Below, piece after piece: positions 29,437-38,773 of a stretch of 64,000 bases of DNA; the first letter of the stretch is position 1; every line of letters begins with the position of its first letter. Source of the DNA: Paraburkholderia sp. BL10I2N1 (GTDB lineage Bacteria; Pseudomonadota; Gammaproteobacteria; Burkholderiales; Burkholderiaceae); contig NZ_SNWA01000001.1 of NCBI RefSeq assembly GCF_004361815.1, forward strand, positions 3,162,001 through 3,226,000, read 5' to 3'. The notes under the pieces were generated by a model that searched no databases, was not told the DNA's origin, and was given only the letters and a program-made list of their open reading frames with translations. The position numbers and the translations under genes are program-made.

Positions 29437-30549
29437 ATGACGATGAAGCTCAACGAAGACTTTCTGAATTCGATGCAGGAAGCAATGACACTGCTACGCA
29501 CGTGCGGCCCTCTGGAGGCGACAGAAGCGATCCAGCGTGCGTTGCGCGGCGAGCGCGCTGTTCGTGACGCTGATGCGAACACATTTACTTTGCCAACCCT
29601 GCGCGACTTTCTCCGTCCGGTGAAACCCGTCGTGGACGCACCGCGGGAACAATCCGTCGACGTGGAAGACCGTGGCCATTTCAGCACGCGCGCGTATTCA
29701 AACGAAGCGGGGCGGCTGCAGTACAAGCTGTACGTCCCGAGCGGCTATCACGACGACCCGTTGCCGTTGGTCGTGGCATTGCACGGTTGCACCCAGGACG
29801 CCGACGACTTTGCGGCCGGCACGCAGATGAATGCGCTTGCCGAGCGGCATCGTTGCCTCGTCGCGTATCCGGTTCAGCCTCAGGGTGCAAACCCGTCGAA
29901 ATGCTGGAACTGGTTCAAGCCGGCCGACCAGCAGCGTGCAACAGGAGAGCCGTCGCTGATCGCGGGCATCACGCGTGAGATCATGGCGGACTACGCAGTC
30001 GATCCGTCACGCGTGTACGTCACGGGCATGTCGGCGGGGGGCGCGATGGCGGCGATCATGATCCGCGCCTATCCCGAACTCTACGCGGCGGCCGGCGTGC
30101 ATTCCGGGCTGGCGCACGGTTGCGCGCACGATCTTCCGTCCGCACTGGCCGCGATGAAAGGCGGCCGCGGTGCGCGAGTGGGCCGCGGCGCAGACAGGCA
30201 TGACGCCGGTCACGTAGGCGAAGCGCCGAAGCGTCCTCTGATTGTCTTTCACGGCGATGCCGACGCGACCGTGCACGTGTCGAACGCGCTGCGCATACTG
30301 CAGGGTTTCGATGCGCATGCAACGATCGACAGCAATGCTCAAGTGCGTCGCAGGAAACCGGATGAACGTGCCCATACCGTCGAGCGGCGGATTTCAGCCG
30401 ATGGCGTCGAAGCCGAACTGTGGATCATCCACGGAGCGCCGCATGCATGGTCCGGCGGAAGCGGGCGCGGTAGTTACACGGATGCGAGGGGTCCGGATGC
30501 GAGCGCCGAGATGATGCGCTTTTTCCTCTCGCATCCTATGCTTAAGTGA
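29437..30549 (+). CDS. PHB depolymerase family (LpqC/esterase) alpha/beta hydrolase
   Basis: 370 residues. Oxyanion region ALHGCTQDADDF near 114-125, lipase box GMSAGG with Ser199, and a catalytic His in HGAPHAWSGG (His336); the acid is probably Asp in FHGDADATVH. CWNWF near 156-160 is typical of this esterase group. No signal peptide, so it is either intracellular or exported by another route. Substrates could be intracellular polyhydroxybutyrate or small esters. A short insertion around residue 240-270 (GGRGARVGRGADRHD) is unusual. ATG at 29443 is an alternative start. Confidence 0.87.
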   Translation: MTMKLNEDFLNSMQEAMTLLRTCGPLEATEAIQRALRGERAVRDADANTFTLPTLRDFLRPVKPVVDAPREQSVDVEDRGHFSTRAYSNEAGRLQYKLYVPSGYHDDPLPLVVALHGCTQDADDFAAGTQMNALAERHRCLVAYPVQPQGANPSKCWNWFKPADQQRATGEPSLIAGITREIMADYAVDPSRVYVTGMSAGGAMAAIMIRAYPELYAAAGVHSGLAHGCAHDLPSALAAMKGGRGARVGRGADRHDAGHVGEAPKRPLIVFHGDADATVHVSNALRILQGFDAHATIDSNAQVRRRKPDERAHTVERRISADGVEAELWIIHGAPHAWSGGSGRGSYTDARGPDASAEMMRFFLSHPMLK

Positions 30550-30733
30550 ATATCGCGATCTGGCACTTTTCCGGCGCACTATGGCGTTATCCGATTGGCC
30601 AGTCGTGTAAACACACGTAACGGTGGTCTCAAGTTGCGATCTTGTGCATCAGTTATTACAAAGTTGAAATGCGCGATTCACCGCCTTACGTTATATTCCC
30701 GCCAGCAAAACCCACTCGCTAAAAGGTGAATCC

Positions 30734-31096
30734 ATGAAGGTCGCTCGTCTTGTTCCGTTTCTGGTCGGTGCGCTGGCGATTGGCGCGTCGGGCGCGGCAA
30801 TGGCCGGAGTGAGCGTCGGTGTGAACATCGGCATTCCAGCTCCCGTCTACGTCGCGCCGCCGCCCGTCTACGCGCCGCCGCCTCCGCCGCCCGTCGTCTA
30901 TCAACCCGCGCCGGTGTACGGAGCCCCTGTCTACGGAGCCCCTGTCTATGGCGGCCCGGCGATCGTGATTGGCTGGCACGGCGACCGCTACTGGGACGGT
31001 CGTCGCTATTGGGCCCGTGACGACTGGTACCGCCATCATCCGGGTCATTACGATCGCGGGTACCACGACAACGGTCGTCACGGCGGCTGGCATTGA
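30734..31096 (+). CDS. Small exported Pro/Tyr-rich protein
   Basis: 120 residues. Signal peptide MKVARLVPFLVGALAIGASG cleaved near AMA-G. Mature part: VSVGVNIGIPAPV, a Pro/Tyr/Val-rich tract with PVYGA repeats encoded by a 15-bp repeat, then a His/Tyr/Arg/Trp-rich end (RYWDGRRYWARDDWYRHH) typical of YXWGXW-like small envelope proteins in betaproteobacteria. Function unknown. A TATATT hexamer at 30692-30697 may be its -10. Confidence 0.85.
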   Translation: MKVARLVPFLVGALAIGASGAAMAGVSVGVNIGIPAPVYVAPPPVYAPPPPPPVVYQPAPVYGAPVYGAPVYGGPAIVIGWHGDRYWDGRRYWARDDWYRHHPGHYDRGYHDNGRHGGWH

Positions 31097-31115
31097 AAAA
31101 GTAATATCCGGAAAC

Positions 31116-31150
31116 AAAAAAGAGCCGCCCAACCGGGCGGCTCTTTTTTT
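31116..31150. terminator. Bidirectional intrinsic terminator
   Basis: AAAAAAGAGCCGCCC - AACC - GGGCGGCTCTTTTTTT. It separates the convergent small exported protein gene and fabI. Confidence 0.93.
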
Positions 31151-31201
31151 GTTGCGTGCGCAACGAGCCGGGATAACGCTTTCAGGCGTCGCCCGTGAAC
31201 G

Positions 31202-31993
31202 TTACTCGCCGATGCCGGCCATGCCGCCGACCACCTGGCTGAAGCCACTGTCGACGTGCACGATCTCGGCGGATACACCTCCCGCCAGATCCGACAGCAG
31301 GAACGCGGCCGTATTGCCGACCTGTTCGATCGTCACATTCCGCTTGAGCGGCGCGTTGTTTTCGACGAATTCGAGGATCTTGCTGAAGCCCTTGATGCCG
31401 CTTGCCGCGAGCGTCTTGATCGGGCCGGCGGAAATGCCGTTCACGCGAATGCCGCGACCACCCAGCGACACCGCCAGATAACGCACGCTCGCCTCGAGCG
31501 ATGCTTTTGCGAGACCCATGGTGTTGTAGTTCGGGATGGCTTTCTCTGCGCCGAGGTAGCTGAGCGTGAGAAGGGCTGCATCTTTCGACAGCATCGGCAG
31601 CGCTGCCTTGGCGAGCGCGGGGAAGCTGTATGCGGAGATGTCATGCGCGATGCGGAAGTTTTCGCGCGTCATGCCGTCGAGGAAGTCGCCGGCGATAGCC
31701 TCGCGCGGCGCAAAGCCGATCGAATGGACGAGGCCGTCGAGGCTATCCCAGTGTTCCTTCAGCGAAGAGAAGAGTGCGTCGATCTGCGCGTCGTCGGCGA
31801 CGTCGCACGGGAATATCAGGTTGCTGCCGAACTCGGTGGCGAATTCGGTGATGCGATCCTTGAAGCGGTCGCCAACATAGGTGAAGGCCAGTTCGGCGCC
31901 TTCGCGTTTGCAAGCCTGCGCGATACCGTACGCAATCGAACGGTTCGACAGCAGGCCGGTCAGCAGGATTCGTTTACCAGCGAGAAAGCCCAT
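31202..31993 (-). CDS. fabI: Enoyl-[acyl-carrier-protein] reductase (NADH)
   Basis: 263 residues from the ATG at 31993 ([20 protein letters not shown]). Short-chain dehydrogenase with catalytic Tyr146, Tyr156 and Lys163 in [20 protein letters not shown], at the same numbers as E. coli FabI. It catalyses the last reduction of fatty acid elongation and is the triclosan target. Divergent from the peptide-importer operon. Confidence 0.97.
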   Translation of the reverse strand: MGFLAGKRILLTGLLSNRSIAYGIAQACKREGAELAFTYVGDRFKDRITEFATEFGSNLIFPCDVADDAQIDALFSSLKEHWDSLDGLVHSIGFAPREAIAGDFLDGMTRENFRIAHDISAYSFPALAKAALPMLSKDAALLTLSYLGAEKAIPNYNTMGLAKASLEASVRYLAVSLGGRGIRVNGISAGPIKTLAASGIKGFSKILEFVENNAPLKRNVTIEQVGNTAAFLLSDLAGGVSAEIVHVDSGFSQVVGGMAGIGE

Positions 31994-32103
31994 GAAATCT
32001 CCAATGAAGTCTGCGCGCCGCGACGTCTGACGTGCGGGTTCGCGCGGGATTATTGGGTAGAATTCTCTCATATTGCAACCGCCACCTGACCAACAAGGCC
32101 CCT

Positions 32104-34029
32104 ATGACGACTGGATCGCGATGGCTGCACACACGTCGTGTCGCATGGCGCACCGTGGTTCGCGCGCTGTCGCGTGTCGGTCTTGAAGCACTGCCACGTT
32201 CGATGGCGGCCTGCTCCCTCGCCGTCGCGTGCGGCCTCGGCGCGCTACTGGCGACGCCGCCGGTCCATGCGGTCCACGCGATCGCGCAATACGGCGAGCC
32301 CAAATATCCGGCCGACTTCAAGCACTTCGACTACGTCAACCCGGATGCGCCGAAGGGCGGCACGCTGGTGCTGGCCAACCCGGACCGCCTCACGAGTTTC
32401 GACAAGTTCAATCCGTTCACGCTGCGCGGCAACGCGGCGCCTGGCATCGGCATGTTGTTCGAGAGCCTCACGACTGGCAGTTCCGATGAAGTCGCGTCCG
32501 CCTACGGCCTGCTGGCAGACGACATCCGTATCGCGCCTGACGGCATGTCGACGACCTTCCACATCAATCCGCGCGCGCGCTTCTCGAACGGCGACCCCGT
32601 CACGGCGGACGACGTAAAGTTCTCGTTCGACACGCTCAAGAGTTCAAAGGCGGCACCGCAGTTCGCGTCCATTTTTGCGGAGATTACGCAGGCGGTCGTG
32701 GTCGACCCGCAGACGATCCGCTTCGAATTCCGGCAGCGCAATCGCGAACTGCCGTTGATTGCCGGCGGCGTACCCGTCTTTTCCCGCAAGTGGGGGATGA
32801 AGCCTGACGGCAGCCGTATCCCGTTCGATCAGTTTGCATTTCAGGAACCCATCGGCAGCGGTCCGTACGTGATCGAGCATTACGACAACGGTCGCAACAT
32901 CACCTATCGACGCGATCCGAACTATTGGGGCGCGGCGCTGCCGGTGCGCGTCGGCATGAACAACTTCGATCGCATCACGTACAAGCTGTACTCGGACGAG
33001 ATTGCGCGCCGCGAGGCCTTCAAGGCCGGCGAATACGACGCATTCGTCGAGTACATCGCGCGCAGCTGGGTGCGCCGCGACGTAGGCAAGAAGTTCGACA
33101 GCGGCGAGCTGATCAAACGCGAATTCCCGCAGCACAACGGCACGGGCATGCAGGGCTTCATCCTGAATCAGCGCCGGCCGCTGTTTCAGGACGTGCGGGT
33201 GCGCAAGGCGCTCGATCTGGCGCTGGACTTCCAGTGGCTCAACCGGCAGCTTTTCTATAACCAGTACAAGCGGCTCGACAGCTTTTTCGCGAATACGGAT
33301 CTGCAGGCGACAGGTATGGCCTCAGCAGGCGAACTGGCGCTCCTGAATCCGTGGAAGGCCCAGCTGGACCCCGCGGTATTTGGCCCGCCACCGAAGCAGC
33401 CGGATACGGATTTGCCGGGTTCGCTACGCGCCAACCTGCTGCAGGCGCGTGCGCTGCTTGCCGAGGCAGGCTGGACCTATCGCGACGGCGCGCTGCGCAA
33501 CGCGAAAGGTGAACCGTTCGAATTCGAAATCCTCGACGATTCCGGTTCGTCCGCCGGGATGGAGCCGGTGATCGCGCCGTTTGTCCGCAATCTGAGCAAG
33601 CTGGGCATCGCTGCGCGATTCCGCGTGGTCGATTACGCGCTTTACCAAAAGCGCCTCGATGCGTTCGATTTCGACGCCACGACGATCCGCTTTCCCGACG
33701 TTCAGGTGCCGGGCTCGGAGGAGATCGATCGCTTTGGCAGCAAGGCCGCCGACGAGCAGGGGTCCGGCAATCTGATCGGTCTGAAGTCGCCGGTCGTCGA
33801 TTCGATCCTGAGTGCGTTGATCCAGTCGCAGACACGCGAACAGCTCGTCGATGCGACGCATGCGCTCGACCGCGTGCTGATGCATGGCTATTATGTGATT
33901 CCACATTGGTACAGCGCGACGCACCGGGTGGCTTACCGGCGCGGCATGGCATGGCCCAAGACCTTGCCCCTGTACTATTCGGCAAACGACTGGATCATCT
34001 CGACCTGGTGGTTCACGCCGAAGCCTTGA
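32104..34029 (+). CDS. yejA: Peptide ABC transporter substrate-binding protein, YejA-like
   Basis: 641 residues from the ATG at 32104. Signal region RSMAACSLAVACGLGALLATPPVHA. Family 5 solute-binding protein: AIAQYGEPKYPADFKHFDYVNPDAPKGG is diagnostic of the YejA group, then FDKFNPFTLRG and FQEPIGSGPYVI. It captures oligopeptides in the periplasm for the yejB-yejE-yejF importer that follows. The binding-site preference cannot be read from sequence. Confidence 0.92.
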   Translation: MTTGSRWLHTRRVAWRTVVRALSRVGLEALPRSMAACSLAVACGLGALLATPPVHAVHAIAQYGEPKYPADFKHFDYVNPDAPKGGTLVLANPDRLTSFDKFNPFTLRGNAAPGIGMLFESLTTGSSDEVASAYGLLADDIRIAPDGMSTTFHINPRARFSNGDPVTADDVKFSFDTLKSSKAAPQFASIFAEITQAVVVDPQTIRFEFRQRNRELPLIAGGVPVFSRKWGMKPDGSRIPFDQFAFQEPIGSGPYVIEHYDNGRNITYRRDPNYWGAALPVRVGMNNFDRITYKLYSDEIARREAFKAGEYDAFVEYIARSWVRRDVGKKFDSGELIKREFPQHNGTGMQGFILNQRRPLFQDVRVRKALDLALDFQWLNRQLFYNQYKRLDSFFANTDLQATGMASAGELALLNPWKAQLDPAVFGPPPKQPDTDLPGSLRANLLQARALLAEAGWTYRDGALRNAKGEPFEFEILDDSGSSAGMEPVIAPFVRNLSKLGIAARFRVVDYALYQKRLDAFDFDATTIRFPDVQVPGSEEIDRFGSKAADEQGSGNLIGLKSPVVDSILSALIQSQTREQLVDATHALDRVLMHGYYVIPHWYSATHRVAYRRGMAWPKTLPLYYSANDWIISTWWFTPKP

Positions 34030-34101
34030 CGGTTTGCTTCGAGCGTCTGCCCGTCACTCATTGCCTTTATTGTCGCTTGATTGCGCACCGGATCACCGCC
34101 C

Positions 34102-35139
34102 ATGTGGAGCTACATCCTCAAACGTCTGCTGCTGATGATCCCGACACTGATCGGCGTGTTGACGCTAACCTTCGTCGTGATCCAGTTCGTTCCCGGTGGC
34201 CCCGTCGAACAGGCCGTGCACGACCTGCGCAAAGGTGCGGAGCAGGGCGCGCCGTTCGGCTTGCGCACGCACACAGGTGTCGACGCGCAGCAGATCGCGC
34301 AATTGAAGGCGCTCTATGGTTTCGACAAGCCGCCCCTCGAACGCTACTTCCTGATGCTCAAGCGCTTTGCGCGCTTCGATCTGGGTGACAGCTATTTCCG
34401 CCATCAGAGCGTGTGGTCGCTGGTCGTGTCGAAGCTGCCGGTATCAATCAGCATCGGGCTATGGACGTTCTTCCTGACCTACCTGATATCGGTGCCGCTC
34501 GGCATCGCGAAGGCGGTGCGCAACGGCTCGCGCTTTGATGTCTCGACGAGTCTGATCGTACTGATCGGCTATGCGATTCCAGGCTTCGTGCTGGGTGTGC
34601 TGCTGCTCGTGCTGTTCGGCGGCGGGTCGTTCCTGCAACTCTTTCCATTGCGCAATCTCACGTCCGACAACTGGGCGCAACTGAGTCTCGGCGGCAAGAT
34701 TCTCGACTATCTCTGGCACATCACGCTACCGATCGTCGCGTCGGTGATCGGCAGCTTCGCCGTCATCACGATGCTCACGAAGAACGCCTTCCTCGACGAA
34801 ATCCGCAAGCAATACGTGTTGACTGCGCGCGCCAAAGGTCTGTCCGAGCGACGCGTGTTGTGGAAGCACGTGTTTCGCAATGCGATGCTGCCATTGATCG
34901 TGGGCTTTCCGGCGGCGTTCATCGGCGCGTTCTTTACAGGCAGTCTGCTAATCGAGACGCTGTTTTCGCTCGACGGGCTCGGTTTGCTGTCGTATGAATC
35001 GGTCGTGCGGCGCGACTATCCGGTTGTGCTCGGTACGCTGTATCTGTTCACGCTGATCGGTCTTGCGACCAAGCTCATCTCGGACCTTTGCTACGTCTGG
35101 GTCGATCCTCGCATTCAATTCGGACATCTGGAGCGCTGA
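34102..35139 (+). CDS. yejB: Peptide ABC transporter permease, YejB-like
   Basis: 345 residues from the ATG at 34102 (MWSYILKRLLLMIPTLIGVL). About six membrane segments and the permease EAA loop (VLTARAKGLSERRVLWKHVFRNAMLPL). YejB-type proteins carry an extended periplasmic segment after the first helix, as here. Part of the yejABEF operon; 72 nt after yejA. Confidence 0.93.
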   Translation: MWSYILKRLLLMIPTLIGVLTLTFVVIQFVPGGPVEQAVHDLRKGAEQGAPFGLRTHTGVDAQQIAQLKALYGFDKPPLERYFLMLKRFARFDLGDSYFRHQSVWSLVVSKLPVSISIGLWTFFLTYLISVPLGIAKAVRNGSRFDVSTSLIVLIGYAIPGFVLGVLLLVLFGGGSFLQLFPLRNLTSDNWAQLSLGGKILDYLWHITLPIVASVIGSFAVITMLTKNAFLDEIRKQYVLTARAKGLSERRVLWKHVFRNAMLPLIVGFPAAFIGAFFTGSLLIETLFSLDGLGLLSYESVVRRDYPVVLGTLYLFTLIGLATKLISDLCYVWVDPRIQFGHLER

Positions 35140-35140
35140 C

Positions 35141-36238
35141 TTGAGCCGAGCCGTTCCACAAACCCGCACCGAGCCGGTTCGAGCTTTCGTGTCGCCGTCG
35201 CCGGCGCGACGTGTCTGGCTGCGCTTCAGGCAGCAGCGGCTGGGCTACTGGAGCCTGATCATATTCGTCGTGGCTTTCGCGGCGAGCCTGGCGGGCCCGC
35301 TGTGGTCGAACGACAAGCCGATCGTCGTTCGCTACGAAGGCCATCTGTATTTTCCGCTTTTCGAAACGTATCCGGAGACAACGTTTGGCGGCGACTTTCC
35401 GACCCCCGCCGACTATCTCGATCCCTACATCAGGCACCGCTTCGACACGCCCGGCAACTTCGCGATTTACCCGCCGAATCCGTACTACTACGACACGCTC
35501 AACTATTTTTCGAAGGTGCCGAACCCGGCGCCGCCGTCGCGCGACAACTGGCTCGGTACCGACGACCGGGGCCGCGATCTGTTCGCGCGGCTGCTCTATG
35601 GCTTTCGCGTCTCTGTGGAGTTCGCGCTGGTGCTGACGGTCATCGGCACGGTGATCGGCATTTTTACGGGCGCGATACAGGGTTACTTCGGCGGGCGGAC
35701 CGACATCGTCGGGCAACGCCTGATCGAAATCTGGAGCGCGATGCCTGAGTTGTACCTGCTGATCATTTTCGCGTCGATCTTCGAGCCGGGCTTCATCCTC
35801 CTGATCGTGCTGCTGTCGCTGTTCGGCTGGATCGGCCTGTCAGACTACGTGCGCGCGGAGTTTCTGCGCAACCGCCAGCAGGACTACGTGCGCGCCGCGC
35901 GCGCGATGGGGCTATCGAACTGGCAGATCATCTGGCGTCACGTGTTGCCGAACAGTCTGACACCCGTCATCACATTCCTGCCGTTTCGCATGAGCGGTTC
36001 GATTCTAGCGTTGACGAGCCTCGATTTCCTGGGCCTCGGCGTGCCGTCGCCGACGCCGAGCCTGGGCGAACTGCTCGCGCAGGGCAAGGCGAATCTCGAC
36101 GCGTGGTGGATTTCGCTCTCGACCTTCGGCGTGCTGGTGGCGACGCTGCTTCTGCTGACGTTCATGGGCGATGCACTGCGTAACGCGCTCGATACCCGCA
36201 TTGCCGATGCGATGCGCGCCGGCGGAGGCAACCAGTGA
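35141..36238 (+). CDS. yejE: Peptide ABC transporter permease, YejE-like
   Basis: 365 residues from TTG at 35141 (translated LSRAVPQTRTEP), two nt after the yejB stop; GGAG at 35130-35133 is a well-placed ribosome site, and no ATG fits. Large periplasmic insert with FETYPETTFGGDFPTPADYL, then the permease core with EAA loop YVRAARAMGLSNWQIIWRHV. Overlaps yejF by 4 nt (GTGA). Confidence 0.92.
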   Translation: MSRAVPQTRTEPVRAFVSPSPARRVWLRFRQQRLGYWSLIIFVVAFAASLAGPLWSNDKPIVVRYEGHLYFPLFETYPETTFGGDFPTPADYLDPYIRHRFDTPGNFAIYPPNPYYYDTLNYFSKVPNPAPPSRDNWLGTDDRGRDLFARLLYGFRVSVEFALVLTVIGTVIGIFTGAIQGYFGGRTDIVGQRLIEIWSAMPELYLLIIFASIFEPGFILLIVLLSLFGWIGLSDYVRAEFLRNRQQDYVRAARAMGLSNWQIIWRHVLPNSLTPVITFLPFRMSGSILALTSLDFLGLGVPSPTPSLGELLAQGKANLDAWWISLSTFGVLVATLLLLTFMGDALRNALDTRIADAMRAGGGNQ

Positions 36239-37857
36239 GCGACTCTGTGAAGCAACCTGCACCGAGCCCGTTGCTGTCGCTCGATCGTCTACATGTGCGC
36301 TTTGGCGACACGATCGCCGTCAACGACGTCACGCTGGCCATCGAACGCGGCGAGCGCGTGGCGCTGGTCGGTGAATCGGGGTCGGGCAAGAGCGTGACGG
36401 CGCTGTCGATCCTGCGCCTTCTGAGCGACGCACAGGTGAGCGGGTCAATCCGGTTCAATGGTGAGGAACTGCTCGCGAAAAGCGAGCGCGAGATGCGGGG
36501 CCTGCGCGGCTCCGATATCGCGATGATCTTCCAGGAGCCGATGACCGCGCTCAATCCGCTCTACACGATCGGCGACCAGATCGCCGAGACGATCGTGCTG
36601 CACGATGGCGTCACGCCGCTCGAGGCGCGCAAGCGGACCGTCGCGTTGCTCGCGCGCACCGGTATTGCGGAGCCGGAGAAGCGCGTCAACAGCTATCCGC
36701 ATCAACTTTCAGGCGGTCAGCGGCAGCGGGCGATGATTGCAATGGCGCTCTCGTGCCGGCCTCGTCTGCTGCTTGCCGATGAGCCGACGACCGCGCTCGA
36801 CGTCACGATCCGCGCGCAGATCGTCGAGCTGCTGCTTGAACTGCAGCGCGACGAAGCCGAGAAGCGCGGCATGGCTGTACTGCTGATCACGCACGACCTC
36901 AATCTGGTGCGCCACTTCGCGCAACGTGTCGCGGTGATGGAGCAGGGCGTGCTGGTCGAAAGCGGGTCTGTCGAGCAGATTTTCGAAGCGCCGCAGCACC
37001 CGTACACGCAGCGCCTGCTGCAAAGCCGTCCGGAGCGCACGGTCGTGCCGGTGCTGCCCATTTCGCCGGTGATTCTCGAAGCACGCGACGTCTCGGTCGA
37101 TTTCCCGACGAAGTTGCCGGGCGTCGGCGGCTGGTTCCGTTCGGGTCGTTTCCGTGCGGTCGCGCAGGCCAATGTGTCGGTCCGCCAGGGGGAGACGCTG
37201 GGTATCGTCGGCGAATCCGGATCGGGAAAATCGACCCTGGCGATGGCGCTTCTGGGGCTGCAGCGCACGACCAGCGGGGAAATCGATTTCCAGGGCAAAG
37301 CACTCGGGACCTTTCGGGGGCATGAACAGACAGTTCTGCGCTCGAATATGCAGGTCGTCTTTCAGGATCCGTTCAGTTCGCTTTCGCCGCGCCAGACCAT
37401 CGAGCGGATCGTCGGCGAAGGGCTTGCTCTGCACCGGCCGCACCTGGGCGCGCAGGGGCGTCGCGAAAAGGTCATTTCGGTGCTCCGTGAGGTCGGACTC
37501 GATCGCACGGTGCTGCAGCGCTATCCGCACGAATTCTCCGGCGGGCAGCGGCAGCGCATCGCGATCGCCCGCGCGCTGGTGCTGGAGCCGCGCCTCCTGA
37601 TTCTCGATGAACCGACCAGTGCACTCGACGTGTCGATCCAGCACCAGGTGCTCAAGCTTCTGGCCGGGTTGCAACACAAATACAACCTCGGTTTTATTTT
37701 CATCAGCCATGATCTTGCGGTGATCGGTGCAATGGCACACCGCGTGGCGGTGATGCAGAACGGTTCTATCGTGGAATCCGGTGATGTGGAGAAGATTTTT
37801 GCCGCGCCCCACCACCCTTACACGCGAAAGCTCCTGAAAGCGTCATTTGCGACTTGA
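36235..37857 (+). CDS. yejF: Peptide ABC transporter ATPase with two nucleotide-binding domains, YejF-like
   Basis: 540 residues from GTG at 36235, overlapping the yejE stop. Two ABC domains: the first with Walker A GESGSGKSVT and signature LSGGQRQR, the second with GESGSGKSTL and FSGGQRQR. It energises the yejABEF oligopeptide importer. Such systems import microcin C in E. coli, and muropeptides have been reported as substrates in alphaproteobacteria. Confidence 0.95.
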   Translation: MSDSVKQPAPSPLLSLDRLHVRFGDTIAVNDVTLAIERGERVALVGESGSGKSVTALSILRLLSDAQVSGSIRFNGEELLAKSEREMRGLRGSDIAMIFQEPMTALNPLYTIGDQIAETIVLHDGVTPLEARKRTVALLARTGIAEPEKRVNSYPHQLSGGQRQRAMIAMALSCRPRLLLADEPTTALDVTIRAQIVELLLELQRDEAEKRGMAVLLITHDLNLVRHFAQRVAVMEQGVLVESGSVEQIFEAPQHPYTQRLLQSRPERTVVPVLPISPVILEARDVSVDFPTKLPGVGGWFRSGRFRAVAQANVSVRQGETLGIVGESGSGKSTLAMALLGLQRTTSGEIDFQGKALGTFRGHEQTVLRSNMQVVFQDPFSSLSPRQTIERIVGEGLALHRPHLGAQGRREKVISVLREVGLDRTVLQRYPHEFSGGQRQRIAIARALVLEPRLLILDEPTSALDVSIQHQVLKLLAGLQHKYNLGFIFISHDLAVIGAMAHRVAVMQNGSIVESGDVEKIFAAPHHPYTRKLLKASFAT

Positions 37858-37903
37858 CATTCACCAATTGGGTGCGTGTCTCGATTGTATTTTTCTATTT
37901 GTT

Positions 37904-37932
37904 TTGACAGATAAATACTTACTGGCTAGTAT
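37904..37932 (+). promoter_or_regulatory. Promoter of the NlpC/P60 gene
   Basis: TTGACA (37904-37909), 17-nt spacer, TAGTAT (37927-37932). The ATG is at 37983. The gene can therefore be expressed independently of the yej operon. Confidence 0.8.
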
Positions 37933-37982
37933 CGTCAAAACTTTCCGTATCCCACTGATTTTTGGGCAAAATCTACCGACCA

Positions 37983-38663
37983 ATGCAGCACCGATATCTG
38001 ACCCAGGCTTGCACGCGCGTCGTCGCCGGGATGTTCATCGGCGTCATGATGGCTGCAGCTCCCGGCGCGTTCGCCGATGAAGTAGGCAGTATTAACCAGA
38101 ACGCCACATTTTCGATCCAGAACGGGTCGAATTCGTCGTCCTCCCCGAATTCGCAAAACCCGAATCTCCAGGGCGCCCTATCGTCGAGCGATAGTGGCGC
38201 CCGCTCGTTTCTGTCCGGCATGGCCGGCAAGGCGGGTGACGTAGTAGTGGGCGCGCTGAACATGATCGGCGTGCGCTACCGCTGGGGCGGAGACACGCCG
38301 GACTCCGGACTTGACTGTAGCGGCTTCGTCCGCTACGTGTTCCAGGACACGCTCGGAATGGCGCTCCCGCGGCGTGCAGAAGAAATGAGTCGTGTCGGCG
38401 AAAAAGTTCGCGTAAGCGACCTGAAGCCGGGCGACCTCGTGTTTTTCAATACGATGCGGCGCACGTTCTCGCACGTCGGCATCTACATCGGCGACAACAA
38501 GTTCGTGCATTCCCCGTCTACCGGCAGCACGATCCGCGTCGATGATATGGATAGCGGCTACTGGGAAAAGCGTTTTACCGGTGCGCGCCGTATCGAAACG
38601 TCGTTTTCCCAGCAGCAGGATCTGCGGCAGCGCGTTAACGCGACGATTGGCGGCAACAACTAG
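37983..38663 (+). CDS. Exported NlpC/P60 (C40) cell-wall peptidase
   Basis: 226 residues from the ATG at 37983. Signal peptide ends near PGAFADE. A Ser/Asn-rich linker (37-75) precedes the C40 domain at about 85-215: catalytic Cys112 in GLDCSGFVRYVF, His164 in FSHVGIYIG and His176 in KFVHSPSTG. Cuts peptide stems of peptidoglycan, usually the D-gamma-glutamyl-meso-DAP bond. TTG at 37962 is an alternative upstream start. No SH3-like targeting domain. Adjacent to yejABEF. Confidence 0.92.
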   Translation: MQHRYLTQACTRVVAGMFIGVMMAAAPGAFADEVGSINQNATFSIQNGSNSSSSPNSQNPNLQGALSSSDSGARSFLSGMAGKAGDVVVGALNMIGVRYRWGGDTPDSGLDCSGFVRYVFQDTLGMALPRRAEEMSRVGEKVRVSDLKPGDLVFFNTMRRTFSHVGIYIGDNKFVHSPSTGSTIRVDDMDSGYWEKRFTGARRIETSFSQQQDLRQRVNATIGGNN

Positions 38664-38688
38664 GCGATTCATTCTGTTTCGGGGCGCA

Positions 38689-38726
38689 TAAAAAAGCCTG
38701 CTTCATTCGAAGCAGGCATTTTCTTT
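38689..38726. terminator. Bidirectional intrinsic terminator
   Basis: GCCTGCTTC (38696-38704) pairs with GAAGCAGGC (38709-38717), flanked by A- and T-rich tracts. It lies between the convergent NlpC/P60 and patatin genes. Confidence 0.9.
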
Positions 38727-38773
38727 TGGTCCGTACCCGCGGGACGCCCGCAGGGGGCACCGGATGCAACCCG

